Shown: piece by piece, positions 1 to 11,575 of the stretch
Position numbering within the stretch: the stretch's first letter is position 1
How the letters are laid out: every line of letters starts with the position of its first letter
Assembly: GCA_013350335.1 (NCBI GenBank)
Contig: CM023542.1
Span: forward strand, 6,682,025-6,746,024
Direction: 5' to 3'
DNA from: Chimonanthus salicifolius
Taxonomy: Eukaryota > Streptophyta > Magnoliopsida > Laurales > Calycanthaceae
Length of the DNA: 64,000 bases
Made by a program: the position numbers and the translations under genes
Notes under the pieces: generated by a model
The model's input: the letters and a program-made list of their open reading frames with translations, nothing else
Databases searched by the model: none
Told to the model about the DNA's origin: nothing

Positions 1-354
1 TAAATTTAGGCATTTTTTTGAATTATCGCAAAATATGCAAAAATTGTAAAAATAAAATTGCAAATGCATGAAATAATTTTTTTTTAGACATTAATAACTT
101 CTAGGGAAAGTTCCAGACCACATATACCATTAACAATAAAATAAAATAAAAGCATTTTAAATTCAAAATTTGGTTGGCATTTTTTTAATTTCGATATCAG
201 TCGATATTTCAGATATGATATCCTTGCCGATATCTAGCTATATATGTTGGGCCCGACATGCCTTTTTTCCAAGGGAAGCTTGGAGAAAATAAAATCATAT
301 GCTAGTATGTGCTGACAAAACGGACAATATCCATACAAGTGAAGAGTAGGTCAT

Positions 355-950
355 TACACTCTAGGAATAGGAGGGGTACTAAGGGATTCAAAGAGTATTT
401 CACGAATGATTTTCTCGACGTTGATGAAGATCAGATACTCAAATGAGACAAAGCTCTTAAGAAGGCCTTCATATTATGAAGATCCTACGACTAGGAGAAG
501 TACTAATTGAAGAGGACTCAGTGAATGCAATCAAATGGACGAGAGAGAGAGAGAAAAATGCCTCATGGATACTAATTAAAGTAGTTAGGGAAATAAAGAA
601 CTTCTGCTCGGGTCTGAAGCTGTCCTTTATACAAGTGAAGCATGAGGCTAATAGGGTAGCTGATTTATTTGCAAAGAATGGTGTTAATTAAGTGCTGGAC
701 GGAGTGTCTCATCTGTAACCTCGATTAAGGCGGGGTTGGGGTGATTTTTGTTTCACTTGATCAGGTTTTAGAAATAGCTTTGTTGATTTGTTCTCTCATT
801 TTTAGTTTTTGTTTGCTTACGACTATGCCTCTTGGTCCTTTCATGTATTATCTTCATGTATGTTATTTTTATCTTTTTAATAAAATTTACTTTTATGATC
901 ACTCAAAAAACATCGACTTGCTTTCAACAAGGAGATTTTAATAGTTGAGG
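355..950 (+). mobile_element. L1-type LINE 3-prime remnant (RNase H domain and tail)
   Basis: An open frame at 476-691 encodes an RNase H-like segment of the plant L1 type: EEDSVNAIKW, then VKHEANRVADLFAKNGV, the usual C-terminal core with its H..AN..AD.LAK motif. Just upstream (about 358-420) another frame reads a GIGGVLRD-like start of the same domain, so the domain is frameshifted. The following T-rich tract ends in an A-rich run near 900-912, as in plant L1 tails. No reverse transcriptase is present, so this is a 5-prime truncated dead copy. The boundaries are approximate. Confidence 0.6.
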
Positions 951-1639
951 GGCTTTCTTAATAATTTAAAAAACATAAGATGTGTTTCAAAATTACTTAA
1001 TTTTTTAAAAAAACTTCCTTTATAGATTATCATTGCCTAAAAATAAAAATAATCCAAATATAAATCTAAAACACTGAAAATCAACAGCAACAAGGAAGCT
1101 CAATTCAAATCAAATGATTGACATGATTTAACAAATTTCGAACCTTGATAGATAGTTCGAAAGAGATTCACAATATTACTATGTTGATGATCGATCACAT
1201 AGCTATTTACCATTATCTGTCGATCATTACATTCTTTTTATAGAATTTCTTACAAACTTATGAACAAAATCATTAGATTTTTGAATTATTGTACGTGTCT
1301 CTTATCTTATATTAAAAGTGAGATTAATTTTGAGCGATACAGAAGTCACCTGCAAACTCTGTATATCAAATTTCATCATACTTCGTGTATCAAATTGGCT
1401 CATAGAGAATCAAAGAGGATTAATCCAAAGTTTTCTGATCTAATTCTGAAAGCTCAGACCCAATATACTGACGTGCTGAGTTACCATCTCAAACAACAAT
1501 GGCTAGAATCCAAACTATATGCACCCACAAACAAAGAAAATCAGAAATATAATCAAACAGTGCAGAGCTCAATTACATAATCATGGAAGGATACAATACA
1601 ATAGAAAGGAGATGATGGGTATTCATGATCTTCCACTTA

Positions 1640-1966
1640 TCAAACCAAAGACTCAGATGTTGCCTCCTGAGAAGACTTGTTGAAGAACTCAATGCAGTCA
1701 GCAATGGCTTCAGTGTAGTGCGAATTCGGCGAATAGTGGTATGAACTGCATGATGTTTTCGGCGGATCCAAACGTTCTCCGGTTCGCTGGCGGGGAACCG
1801 ATGGCCTCCGAGAAGGGATGGGCAAGACGAAGCGCATGATAATCTTCCGAAAGCGATCTATGAGTCTCATGGGTGACAAATTCACCTTGGTTGCAAACCT
1901 TGTTCTAGCCTGATGCCCTTCCCCCCTCACTTGTATCACAATGCTCTCTCCTTGTAATTTGTACAT
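1640..1966 (-). CDS. small orphan protein with C-terminal EAIADCIEF motif
   Basis: A 108-codon single-exon frame. I cannot assign a function. The centre (SPMRLIDRFRKIIMRF) and the C-terminus (SHYTEAIADCIEFFNKSSQE) match, with spacing, the ORF at 9979-10191 (SAMSLLERFREVVYRLIM and DSHHSEAVADCIEFIKKS), so two divergent paralogues lie about 8 kb apart. Similar C-termini occur in short uncharacterised plant proteins, some labelled josephin-like; this is recalled and was not searched. The N-terminal start is the first ATG, and a TATATATA tract lies 60-70 bp upstream on the minus strand. No signal peptide or membrane segment is evident. Confidence 0.55.
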   Translation of the reverse strand: MYKLQGESIVIQVRGEGHQARTRFATKVNLSPMRLIDRFRKIIMRFVLPIPSRRPSVPRQRTGERLDPPKTSCSSYHYSPNSHYTEAIADCIEFFNKSSQEATSESLV

Positions 1967-2029
1967 TCTCTAATTGCAGTTCTCTAGGTAATTAGCACCA
2001 CAAATGCATGTTTAATAGGTGATTAGAGT

Positions 2030-2037
2030 ATATATAT
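2030..2037 (-). promoter_or_regulatory. candidate TATA box for the 1640-1966 gene
   Basis: A TATATATA run lies about 65 bp upstream of the ATG at 1966 on the minus strand. The spacing suits a plant core promoter with a short leader. AT-rich surroundings limit confidence. Confidence 0.35.
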
Positions 2038-2663
2038 GAAAAGAAGATGTTCTCTAAGCTTGCATATTTAATTAGAAGGCATCATAGATTCATATATTTA
2101 GAACAATAAATACTCTGTTTAAAGACTTTCTAATCTAATAAAGGAGAAGTGAGGAATATTAGGCACATAGTCCATGTGCCCAAATCATTAGTGGTGGCTT
2201 TCCCTTTCCTTTGAAATGGTTAGTTTACTGAGATTGTTATCTTCAAGTTCAGGTACTATGCCTAGCCGCTTAATAGAACCTTGAGAGGTGATCATTTGTT
2301 TGGCATTCTAGGTTTTGCCCTAGACTTTGTTTGGTGAGAGAGAGTAAAAGTAGGGTCTATGATAGATAGAGAAATTATTCGGTGAAAATCGATTTATAAA
2401 ATTTGGTTTGAACTTTCAATCTAAACTTTTGCAAGCACATAAAACGGTTAAATACCACTTGTTAAATTGAGTTAATAATTTAATATATTTTTTTAATTTA
2501 TCTGAGGTAAACAATCAATTTGCCGATACGGGCAGCCGTTATACCCGTATCAGCTAACCAATATGTGTCGGCCACAATATTCGCCCAATATCTATTCGGA
2601 CTTCGGCCGCAATGCACCGATGCTTTGCTCAGAAGCCTTTAAGCTTGAATGCAGATTAAATAA

Positions 2664-2952
2664 GGATGAGCATTCTAACACGGGCGTTATTTTTTAGGAA
2701 GCACGAGTTTTAGTGAACTTCTCATTGTGTCTCTCATCCATTCGCAAAAATCGGTTCACTGGAAATCAGTGCACCGATTTCTTAAGAGTCCAAATCGGTG
2801 TACCGACCAGATCATTTTACACATAAATCTGTTCACTTTTTAGTGAACCGATTCACTGAAAAAGTGAGCCGACTTTTGCAGATGGGGGCAAAGTGAGAAA
2901 TCTGAAAAACTCATGTCTACTAAAAAGTATTCCCTTGTTAGGATAGTCACCC
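2664..2952. mobile_element. MULE-type MITE, copy 1
   Basis: The two ends form a long imperfect inverted repeat (left GGATGAGCATTCTAACACGG, right reverse complement GGGTGACTATCCTAACAAGG) that continues for about 80 bp. Imperfect target duplications TTAAATAA (2656-2663) and TTGAATAA (2953-2960) flank it. The interior has repeated CAGTG-CACCGAT-like motifs. It belongs to the same family as 5612-5900 and 15870-16187. Confidence 0.6.
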
Positions 2953-2960
2953 TTGAATAA

Positions 2961-3642
2961 CCCTAATGTTTTGTTGATTAATGTATGACAAGATAGAATG
3001 TTTAATATTGGTAGATGTGACTAAGTTGTAAATTATAATAGGCTTTTGAGCCGACCCAGAAGACAAGAAAGTGGTCAGTGTTGAGATGAGCACAAGGGTG
3101 ATCATGGTGAGGGAGCAAAACCTTTAAAATCAGCATTTCTTGGGCATGATTATGTCATAAAATAACATAAACAAATAGAAGAGACTGGTTCAGAACCCTT
3201 GGGGAAGGAAAGGTTGAGTACATTGCTAGTGATTTATTAGAATCGAAGGGAATAGATGATGATGTAAGTAGACACAAGAGAATGATGACCAATGGACCCA
3301 TTTCCCCATTAAAATGTCTTGCCTTTTATTATCTTTTATCCTAAGTTTGACACCTCAAAAATGTTTTATTCTTAAGCAGTTCCTTCTCATGTGATAAAAG
3401 ATTTGAGGGATCTTATTTAGCTATTTGATAGATGATGTGACTATGGATAGCCTAGCAATCAGTAAATTCAAAAAAGTGAGAACCAGACCACACTTTAGTG
3501 ATTAGAGTTTATTTGGGTTCATGTCAATTGCGAAAAGGACACGTAAAGAAGGGCATTCATATAAATATTTATTATGTAAAAATAACTCTCATCTAATTAT
3601 TTTAAACAATGATTTAATGGTCTAAACTTTATACCTTTTAAA
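2961..3642. other. intergenic, nothing recognised
   Basis: AT-rich sequence without a supported gene, long repeat or RNA gene. Confidence 0.5.
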
Positions 3643-3975
3643 TGTTGGGGCTGAAAATGAATTATACATTAGAAGTTTAGAGAGAGATTAAGGAATTTAT
3701 AAAAGATTTGGACCACTAGCACTTAATGGGTTAGTCTTTCGGACTAGATACTTATATACTAACAAATGATATCAGAGTCAGGTCTTAAACTATCTGATGT
3801 AAACCCAAGAGATCTCCTATAGACGGAAGAATACCTAGTCTCGTCGGGGAATGATTGTTGGGGCTGCAAACGAGTCTCACATTGGAAGTTTAGATGACTA
3901 GAGGGAGATTTAGGAACTTTGGTCACTCCACCTAATAAACTATTTTATACTTTGCTATCTCTTAAAGAATAATCT
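3643..3975 (+). mobile_element. TRIM retrotransposon, copy 1
   Basis: Two related blocks begin TGTTGGGGCTG (3643 and 3856). The first ends in CA at 3764. It is followed three bases later by TGATATCAGAGTC (3768-3780), a degraded initiator-tRNA-Met primer-binding site. About 75 bp of internal sequence follows, with a purine-rich GTCGGGGAATGA tract just before the second block. There is no coding capacity. This is the architecture of a terminal-repeat retrotransposon in miniature. The right boundary is blurred by divergence. Confidence 0.6.
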
Positions 3976-4527
3976 TAAATAAAAGAAGTTAGGGTTTTTG
4001 AAAAGAAGTCTCTCTAAAACAATCAAAATATTTTATGACAACGAAGACTTCTATCATACACTGTACTTAATATATTTTATAGTTTTTTATGACCTTATCA
4101 AAATAGATAATTAATTAAATGACTTCTTTTGAAATTTAAATAGCAAAAATTAAAATTAAAAATTCTATAATAATTTGTGATAATTAAAATTAATTAAAGA
4201 TAGTCTCTAGTATTTACTATAAATTTAAGGATGGTCTATACTTGTCTTTATCTTTCAGCCAACCCAACTCCCCACCTCACACCATAATTATTCAGTCCTG
4301 ATGCAATATTATTGAGTGGGAATGATCTCATCATCTTCTGCTATGGTGAACTGTGGGTCCAATCGGGTTTTGGCGCGTGGACAATCTGTATAATCAATAA
4401 AAGTTCTCAATTTTCTTTAATAATGTACATCATGGCTCAACTGGTGAAAAATTTAAGCATCTGATAAATTCACAGCAAAATCTGTGGTTAAGATCATAGT
4501 TTCAAATTTTAGTGGCTTTATAAAAAA

Positions 4528-4729
4528 GGGTAGTCATTTAGATACTCGACTTTTTTTTAAAAGACATTCGATTTCAAAATTTTAAGTGAAATTATCATTT
4601 TACCCCTCACTTTTGTTCAGAGGAATTGTCTTTTTATTTAAAAATTGAGGAACAAAATTGTAATTTTTACACAAAATTTTGAAACAGGATATCTCTTAAA
4701 AGAAAAATCGAGTGTTTAAATGGCCACTC
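4528..4729. mobile_element. short fold-back MITE
   Basis: The left arm begins GGGTAGTCATTTAGATACTC and the right arm, reverse-complemented, begins GAGTGGCCATTTAAACACTC. Pairing continues for about 60 bp per arm through a TTTCAAAATTTT block. Nearby TATAAAAAA and TATATAAAA could be worn target duplications. Noncoding. Confidence 0.55.
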
Positions 4730-5611
4730 TATATAAAATTTTTATATAAGTGGTAGCGCTCTGAATACATAAATCCCACTGCCTTAGGTCAAAATCTTAT
4801 GGGTAACTACTACCATTAGCCATGTTTTCTCTAACCAATCTATTTACATGCATGGCTAGTTCCATGTTTTATCACACGAAATAATTGAGATTGACCACTC
4901 AAGTAGAACACAATTTGTAACATTTGATTTGCTCTACATTTGCTTTGGGTTCAATAATTCAAAATTTCAATTAGCAATTTGATTGAATCAAATAGATCAT
5001 TGTATTTTGAGGTTTTTAATTTTTTAATAAAACTCATACTAACTCACTTGACTCATGTTCTATTGTGGTGAATTAGTTGAGATGAATTAAAAAGTTTTCC
5101 TTTTTAGTTTTAGAAGTGAAGAACTGTCAATGAAATTAAATTAAAAAAAATAAAAAATCAAATTTTGTGAAGTTTTATCTCATGTATCCGTTCTACTTAG
5201 TTCAAAACTGTTCTTGAGCAATGGTTGTGTTAAGATATAATTAGATTTATTAAGGATATTATTAGATTATATTTGATATTATTATATTTTCCATTTTAGT
5301 GCCTTTTCTATTTTATTTTATTTACCTTTTATATTTATAATCTCCTTTCTCTATAAATAAAATCCATAATCTCTCCTTAATTCATAAGGGAGACACCATC
5401 ATATTTTCACAGGTTGAAGATTCACAAATACTACTCAGAGAAAGGAAAATGACGGGACACTCATGTTTTGATAATAAAAATTATTACTTTTATCCACTTA
5501 TTCGATGTCTTTAAATTAAAATAATAATAATATCAACATCTCCACTATTTTTGGACTCAAAAGAATTAGAATTTTTTTTCTATCAAGTCTAAATTTAATG
5601 CACCACCAAAA

Positions 5612-5900
5612 AGTGAATGATCCTCTCACATGCATTTGTGTATACAGACACGCATTTTACTGTGATACCGAATTTGCCCTCCACCTACTGTACCAGAGAA
5701 AAAAAATGCAAAAAATTCATAAACACTGCAAATCGACTCAGCCAAAATTCATGAACAGTGCAAATTAGCTCAGCTGAAATTCACATGAACAGTAAAAATC
5801 AGCATGTCGAAAATTTTACGATTCATGCAAAAGGATAAAATCGAGAATACACTAAAGTCCATATCGTTAAATACAAAATGCCTATGGAAGGATCGCTGGC
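5612..5900. mobile_element. MULE-type MITE, copy 2
   Basis: Terminal inverted repeats AGTGAATGATCCTCTCACAT and (right, reverse complement) GCCAGCGATCCTTCCATAGG. A perfect 9-bp target duplication CCACCAAAA lies at 5603-5611 and 5901-5909. Nine-base duplications and long inverted ends are typical of Mutator-like elements. Noncoding. Same family as 15870-16187. Confidence 0.75.
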
Positions 5901-5909
5901 CCACCAAAA

Positions 5910-8900
5910 TCTTTTCAAATTTTCATTTCGTATCTTAAAATCCTTTTGTCACTGTTTTGTGACCAGTGCATGATACATGTGTAGAATTCATTGACTCGAC
6001 CAAATACAACAAATTGTAGATAAGATATCTTCCATGAAGCAACCCCAATGGCCATTCAATCTGTGGTACCCTACCCATTCACTGCGTATGAATTATAATC
6101 TTTTGTGCCTTTTCCAGTGGTGGTTTCCAATTTACCATGCTCCAACTCAGTGTCTCTTATTGTCATATGGGTTTAATAGGCATGTCATCTTAGTCATTTA
6201 AATCTTGTTTTATTTACTTAATATTCACATCATCATTTAAATCTTTGGTTCAGAAATTAAAGATCTCACATTTGAATCTCCTAATCACTTAATGCATATG
6301 GCTTGATGAGGGCTGCATACATATGAAGCTTCATCTAATATTTGTTGCCTCGTTTTGGTTTTAACCTACATGGTGTAGTTCAACTGATTATCTCTCAGGT
6401 AGTGAGCTCATACATAGAGGTTTTAGTAAGACTATATCTGAATTTTTCACACGTTTATATAAAAAAAAAAAAAAATCAGATCATTAAAAATTATTTATAT
6501 TACTGATCTAAGATACTGAAGTGTTGATGAAGAATTGGACCATAAAATGCACCCAAATTAAAACTTCCCCTAATACTCTTGGTTTCTACCAAACATTCCA
6601 TGTCCATGAAGGATCAAATAGTTGAATTGACAAGTTAATCGTGGCCATGGACCTACAATAATCTAATGAAGGGAAGGTAAGCTTTCAGTTACTGTATATT
6701 ATTTCTTCTAAGGTTAGAACCCTAAGTACTCATGTGAGTCACTCTTGTCTTTCTTTAGATATTGTATTAAAAAGGTATTTTGAATAAAAAGGATTGTATC
6801 TTAATTTTTTTTTAAAAAAAAAATTGTTTAGAATCATTATTCTACCAAACAGTTTCACTGTTCAATGATTAATTTTACCTATGATCTACAACTTAGGAAT
6901 GGATGCAGACATGAATGACAGCATTGGAAAGGAAAGGTCTACTCAGATGGCTAATCCATCTCATCACAATTTGTAGCCATTGGTCCAGTCATCTGCCCAA
7001 GTTAGGTGATACCAAATAGATTTGAAATCCAACTAATATAGCTTTTATTATATAGGATCGTAGAACCTACCTACCATGGCATCTTAAATCAAATGTTTTC
7101 AGTCACATGAAAAGAGTATCATTCATATCTTATAATCATAATCTCGTAAGAGTCGATGAGTGTTCTTTATAGTTCTTATACTCACTTTTCACAACTTTAT
7201 ATTTTTTCTATTTTCAATTGATTTTATGAGATCTTCTTATCAAATTAGTCTCATCATATATTATACTATCAGTCATTTTACAATCTAACATATTTTTTTT
7301 CAGGACCAGTTCTGATTTTAAGTCAACTAGACCGCCGTCTAAGGGCCTCCAATGTGACCAATAAACTGTAGAATCCCCACTTGCACTGCTCTCAGGACTT
7401 AAAGCCCCAGCAATACACTGCGCCCAAGGCCCCTAAGATTTCAGAGGCGGTATTGTTCCTTTTCATTCCATTTGTTATATATAAATGCATGAATTTTCTA
7501 AATTTGTCTCTTAATTAAGGTGTTCTATATTTAAATAAAAGATTTAGTAATGACATAGTAGCGGTATGCAATGCAGTGAGGGGTTTCTCGAGTCCAACTA
7601 ACCATATAATTTGAATCATTATTCATTAGATGTGTTTTAATGTAAAAATGTATTAATTTTATTGTTTTATATAAAGCTACAAAAATACATGATTAAGTCT
7701 GAAAACGGAATTTTTAACTTAAAAAGGACATTGAAATCAATATTCAGAATTTCAGACTCAATTATTCATTTTTATAGTTTTATATCAGATAAATAAAAGA
7801 TAATTTTAAAAATAAATTTATATTTGAACAAATTTTGTTAACATGTTTCATTTCTGAGATTCATTAAAAGTTTAAAAGGATATGTATCAATAAATTAAAA
7901 AAATAGCTCAATTCATTTCTTCATAGGCCTTTCCTTGCTATCTAGTATAAAAAATCAGGTTCAGTAAAAAAATATTCAAGGATTGCTAACCCGTTGGATT
8001 TAAAGAGAGAATATTTAATTTTTATTAATTGTTATTTTCCAACTATAACTTTAAAGTCAAATTTAAGGGTCAAATCAGTAAGTGGCATCCTAAGGATGAA
8101 CATGTGCTTGGTTTTCTCTATAGAAAATTCCGGGGACCTGTACCCCTCCACGACACTGCTGCGCCACTGGCCACTAAAATTTGTTGTCGTCAACGGCGGA
8201 GTTGGCAGTCATGTGGCCAGAACCGATGTCTGTTGACCTTAATATGAATTACTTACACTATTTAATTAATTTAACAATAAAACTTTAGTACATTTTTAAT
8301 ATCAATCCTACATAAATAATAATTATATCGACTATTTTTTTTTTGAATTTACATATGAGAAACCACGACATGCTCAACGTAAAATTCCACGGATGAGTTC
8401 ATTACTCCTAAGGACACACCAAAATCAGATCATAGGTGAACCGACTCAAATTATAAGCCTATTTAAAGTCCTAATTTCAAAAATTCAAAATAATACTTTT
8501 CTTCATTTTATAAATAAGTACCTTAGAAATTTCATAAAATCCATAAAATGTTGGCTGAAATATCATCCATTTTGACTGAAAGTCAATAATGTTCTTTTTT
8601 CCTCTAAAAAAAGTGGGAAATAGAAAATTCAGCCAAAACAGACTGACATGAACTAATATCTTGACCTATTTTGGTCAAAGTTCCAATCTGCTGCAGCATT
8701 TTTTGAATTCTAATAAATTTTATTATTCTGTAAGTTTTTATCATTGAATCAGTACAAACTCAAAAGAATTCTACGGAAATGTTATATTTTCAAAAAATAA
8801 AATAAAATTCTTATAACTGAAAGCGGCAAGAAAAACATTGTGGCTGTCTCCTCCACATATTAAGCCCCGGAAAAAGGACTACTTCCCTTCACACTTTCCG

Positions 8901-9050
8901 GACGGATGGAAAATGACAAGATGATCGGAGGAAAAACGGAGGAAAATCAGCAGAGGTTTGTAAAGAAAAATGAGGATTTAGAGACCCCACAAGAGATACA
9001 GTACAAACCCAAAAATCATAACAAGAAAATTCAACCCAACGAAGTGATGG
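5910..9050. other. intergenic spacer with repeat fragments
   Basis: No supported gene. A stretch near 7320-7460 (CCGCCGTCTAAGGGCC and CCCCTAAGATTTCAGAGGCGG) resembles worn DNA-transposon ends also seen near 40,905-40,970. The remainder is AT-rich sequence in which I recognise nothing. Confidence 0.4.
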
Positions 9051-9051
9051 A

Positions 9052-9113
9052 GATTCACGAGAATTATTAGAAATTCATGTTTGATTCACGAGAATTATTA
9101 GAAATTCATGTTT
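9052..9113. repeat. 31-bp tandem duplication
   Basis: Two copies of a 31-bp unit starting GATTCACGAGAATTATTAG, at 9052 and 9083, nearly identical. They abut the outer end of the TRIM at 9090-9544. Confidence 0.8.
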
Positions 9114-9544
9114 GGTGGAGTGATTCAAATCTTTTATAAATGCCTATATCACCTTCTAAATTTCTAACCTGGGACTCGTTCGCAGCCCCAACCGTCCTCT
9201 CTTGAGTGAGGCCAGCCATCTCGTCTGCCTAAAAGATCTTGTGAATCCACATGAGGTAGCCCCAACAATCCTCTCACAAACTAGACCAGCCATCTCGTCT
9301 GCCTAAGAGATCTTCTGAATCCACATGAGGTAGCCCCAACAATCCTCTCACAAATTAGGCTAGCCATCTCGTCTGTCTAGGAGATCTTCTGAATTTATAT
9401 GAGGTAGACTTACCATTTATTATGACCTATGTATCCAGGTCAAAAAAATTGGCCTATTAAGTTGAGTGATCTAAATCCTTTATAAAATTCTATCTCTCTC
9501 TACTCTTAGAATGTAGAACTCATTCGTACTCCCAAATCCCAACA
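9090..9544 (-). mobile_element. TRIM retrotransposon, copy 2, with expanded interior
   Basis: Read on the minus strand, an LTR-like block starts TGTTGGGATTTGGGAG at 9544 and a second starts GGTTGGGGCTGCGAACGAG near 9192, matching the terminal blocks at 3643 and 3856. The interior contains three copies of a 74-bp unit (9184-9405) that matches the single internal segment of copy 1. The primer-binding site is degraded (TGGTAAGTC, minus, near 9407-9415). Noncoding. Confidence 0.55.
9184..9405. repeat. 74-bp tandem repeat, three copies, inside TRIM copy 2
   Basis: CCAGCCATCTCGTCTG recurs at 74-bp intervals (9212, 9286, and about 9360 with one change), together with flanking AGCCCCAAC and AGATCTTNTGAAT blocks. 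Later copies are slightly diverged. Confidence 0.8.
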
Positions 9545-9861
9545 AAATTTGTCTTCTTTTTTTCCAAAAAGTGTTTGCTATTAAGTTGAGAAATGTACAC
9601 CAATGTATGTTATTATATATTTATCAGTTTTTCCAATTCACTCCCACACAAATCATATGAATACAACCCGTGGCCGACCCTCCCATTGATTATTCCTATC
9701 CACGTAAGAGAATGTGGAATTACATTTGACGTCCTCTTCACAGACCAACAGTTCTTGTTCTGGTCGGTTGATTTGAATAAAGGATACGTTGAAGGCTCCT
9801 CTCATTAAGAATATCTGAAGGCACATGTAATCATGTGCACCTCTTCAATTAATGAAGCATA

Positions 9862-9869
9862 TTATAAGT
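9862..9869 (+). promoter_or_regulatory. candidate TATA box for the 9979-10191 ORF
   Basis: TTATAAGT lies about 110 bp upstream of the ATG at 9979, in a region without longer ORFs. Weak, position-based call. Confidence 0.25.
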
Positions 9870-9978
9870 AATGGTACCATGTTCTTGTCTCACTGAATCT
9901 CTCACATGGACATGAAAGAGGAGAGCCAAGCTGGGAAGATGAGAGGGAGAAGGAAGACGACTGAGAGGGAACCTCTGC

Positions 9979-10191
9979 ATGCCAAGGCTCCGAGGCAACC
10001 GTCCATCGGCGATGTCGTTATTGGAGCGTTTTCGCGAAGTAGTCTATCGGTTGATCATGTTATCGGCTATTTCAAAGACCCAACAAAATGGAGGATCAAG
10101 AGACACTCGGACACAGCCATGTCCTCCCGACTCGCATCACAGTGAGGCGGTGGCAGATTGTATAGAGTTCATTAAGAAGTCAGGCGTCTGA
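9979..10191 (+). CDS. small orphan protein, paralogue of the 1640-1966 ORF
   Basis: A 70-codon frame whose core (SLLERFREVVYRLIM) and end (DSHHSEAVADCIEFIKKSGV) match the minus-strand ORF at 1640-1966. That match is what selects this frame over an overlapping 79-codon frame at 9906-10145. The frame is closed upstream by TGA codons at 9913 and 9940, so ATG 9979 is the only start in reach; MPRLRG follows. Function unknown. The protein is basic at the N-terminus and acidic at the C-terminus, with no membrane segment. A SINE sits about 400 bp downstream. Confidence 0.55.
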   Translation: MPRLRGNRPSAMSLLERFREVVYRLIMLSAISKTQQNGGSRDTRTQPCPPDSHHSEAVADCIEFIKKSGV

Positions 10192-10603
10192 GGAAGGCGG
10201 CAGTGCTAGAGACTCTGCGGCGTCGGAGTCGGCGCTGCCTGAATTTCCTGTCATGTGAAGGTAGTTTTGCTGATAAAGTTTGGAATGTTAACGTTTGTAT
10301 TGATTTCTAGTGTGAGGTTGGACATTGTGTGAAGCTGTAGATAGAAGACAAGTCTGTGAGTTATACAGGGATTTATGTATGTATTATCTCTTTGTTCTCT
10401 TATGAAAATTGAGAGTCAAAAGCATCACAACAGACAGATTATCACAGATCAACCATAAAGGTTGAATAGCCAGACTAATCAGATAATTGGCCTGTAATAT
10501 GTCTAACCGGATGGACAGCGTGGATACATGGATCTGGGGTGCAACTGCAACCCTCAGCTCCATGTGGATTGCCCATTTTTCTGCAACTGATAGTACATTA
10601 TTA

Positions 10604-10788
10604 TTATTATTATTGATATCAAGGGTATCTATGAGGTATTGACCCAACAACACTAATCACTCGGGGCCCGCACCGCTATTGCCCACACAAAATGTTCGAA
10701 TAAGTCAGGTGGTAGTACCAAGGATTGATCTCGAGACATGAGGGAGCAAACCCCACGTCAAAGACCACTTGCGCTACTCACCTGGTGG
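10604..10788 (-). mobile_element. tRNA-derived SINE with target duplication
   Basis: On the minus strand a box A match (TAGCGCAAGTGG, 10765-10776) is followed 32 bp later by a box B-like GAGATCAATCC (10722-10732). These are internal RNA polymerase III promoter elements. The 3-prime end is a run of AAT triplets. An 11-bp perfect duplication GTACATTATTA flanks the element (10593-10603 and 10789-10799). Length about 185 bp, normal for plant SINEs. Confidence 0.75.
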
Positions 10789-10999
10789 GTACATTATTAG
10801 TATCTAATGGACAACAATTTGCATATATATATATATATATAGAAGTCATAGTTTACTCAAGGAAAAGTTTAAACCTCTGTACGATCATCTGGTTTAGTTG
10901 TCGGGTTCACCAGCATGAAAATCCCGTACGTGCCTTGATGGTCATTGCTCCAAAATCCAAACAAGTAACTTCTATCTGTCTCTCTCTTTACGACCTGTA

Positions 11000-11165
11000 G
11001 AGATAATTCAATTCGTCTAAGCTTCTACGATTAGACTAGAGGTATTGGGTTCAATTCCTCCTGAACTTACTTGATACAAAAGACTTGTGGGTCATTTTGT
11101 GTATCCGTAGGATTAGTCTCACCTCCAATGCAAGGTGAGGATACATATATTATTCACAAAAAATG
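11000..11165 (+). mobile_element. worn SINE-like repeat
   Basis: A box B-like GGGTTCAATTCC (11049-11060) is followed by a tail GTATCCGTAGGATTAGTCTC that recurs in related form near 17040-17090 and, reversed, near 12690-12730. A shared 3-prime tail next to a pol III box suggests one SINE family. Confidence 0.45.
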
Positions 11166-11299
11166 CAAATACATCAAAACTTACACACAAAAAATCTTGT
11201 TGGAAACCATGCCTCCTTGACCACATTATTTGAAGAAGATAGAAACATATTATCACATCCTCATCTTCCACGGTCCACCGAATATGTGTTAAGGCTGAG

Positions 11300-11575
11300 T
11301 ATCAAGTCCAAAAGGCTAGCTCAGGTCCTAACAAATGGGATCAGAACTATATCTCCAAGCCAGCGCATGTGAACTCAAAAATCCCCTTGCCAGGACAGGA
11401 TGGTCGGCAACGTTCTACCCGCCGGAAAGCCTCATTTTAGTGAGAGATTGTTGAGATAATGAACGAGTCCTACATTGGTTGCGAATGGGAAGATTTAGAG
11501 ACTTGCTAGGACTTGGGTCAGTCCACCTAATGAACTAGTCTCTTAGGCTGGATAACCAATCCTAATAGAATGAAA
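11300..11575 (+). mobile_element. TRIM retrotransposon, copy 3 (left end unclear)
   Basis: A block ending CTAACA (11333) is followed by TGGGATCAGAAC (11336-11347), a one- or two-base variant of the tRNA-Met primer-binding site. About 100 bp of interior follows, then a block starting TGTTGAGATAATGAACGAGTC (11449) that matches the LTR-like blocks of copies 1 and 2, including CCACCTAATGAACTAGTCT. The first LTR is too diverged to bound. Confidence 0.5.

Noticed and set aside
9906..10145. A 79-codon frame overlapping the small gene at 9979-10191.
   Set aside because: The other frame shares motifs with the paralogue at 1640-1966; this one does not.
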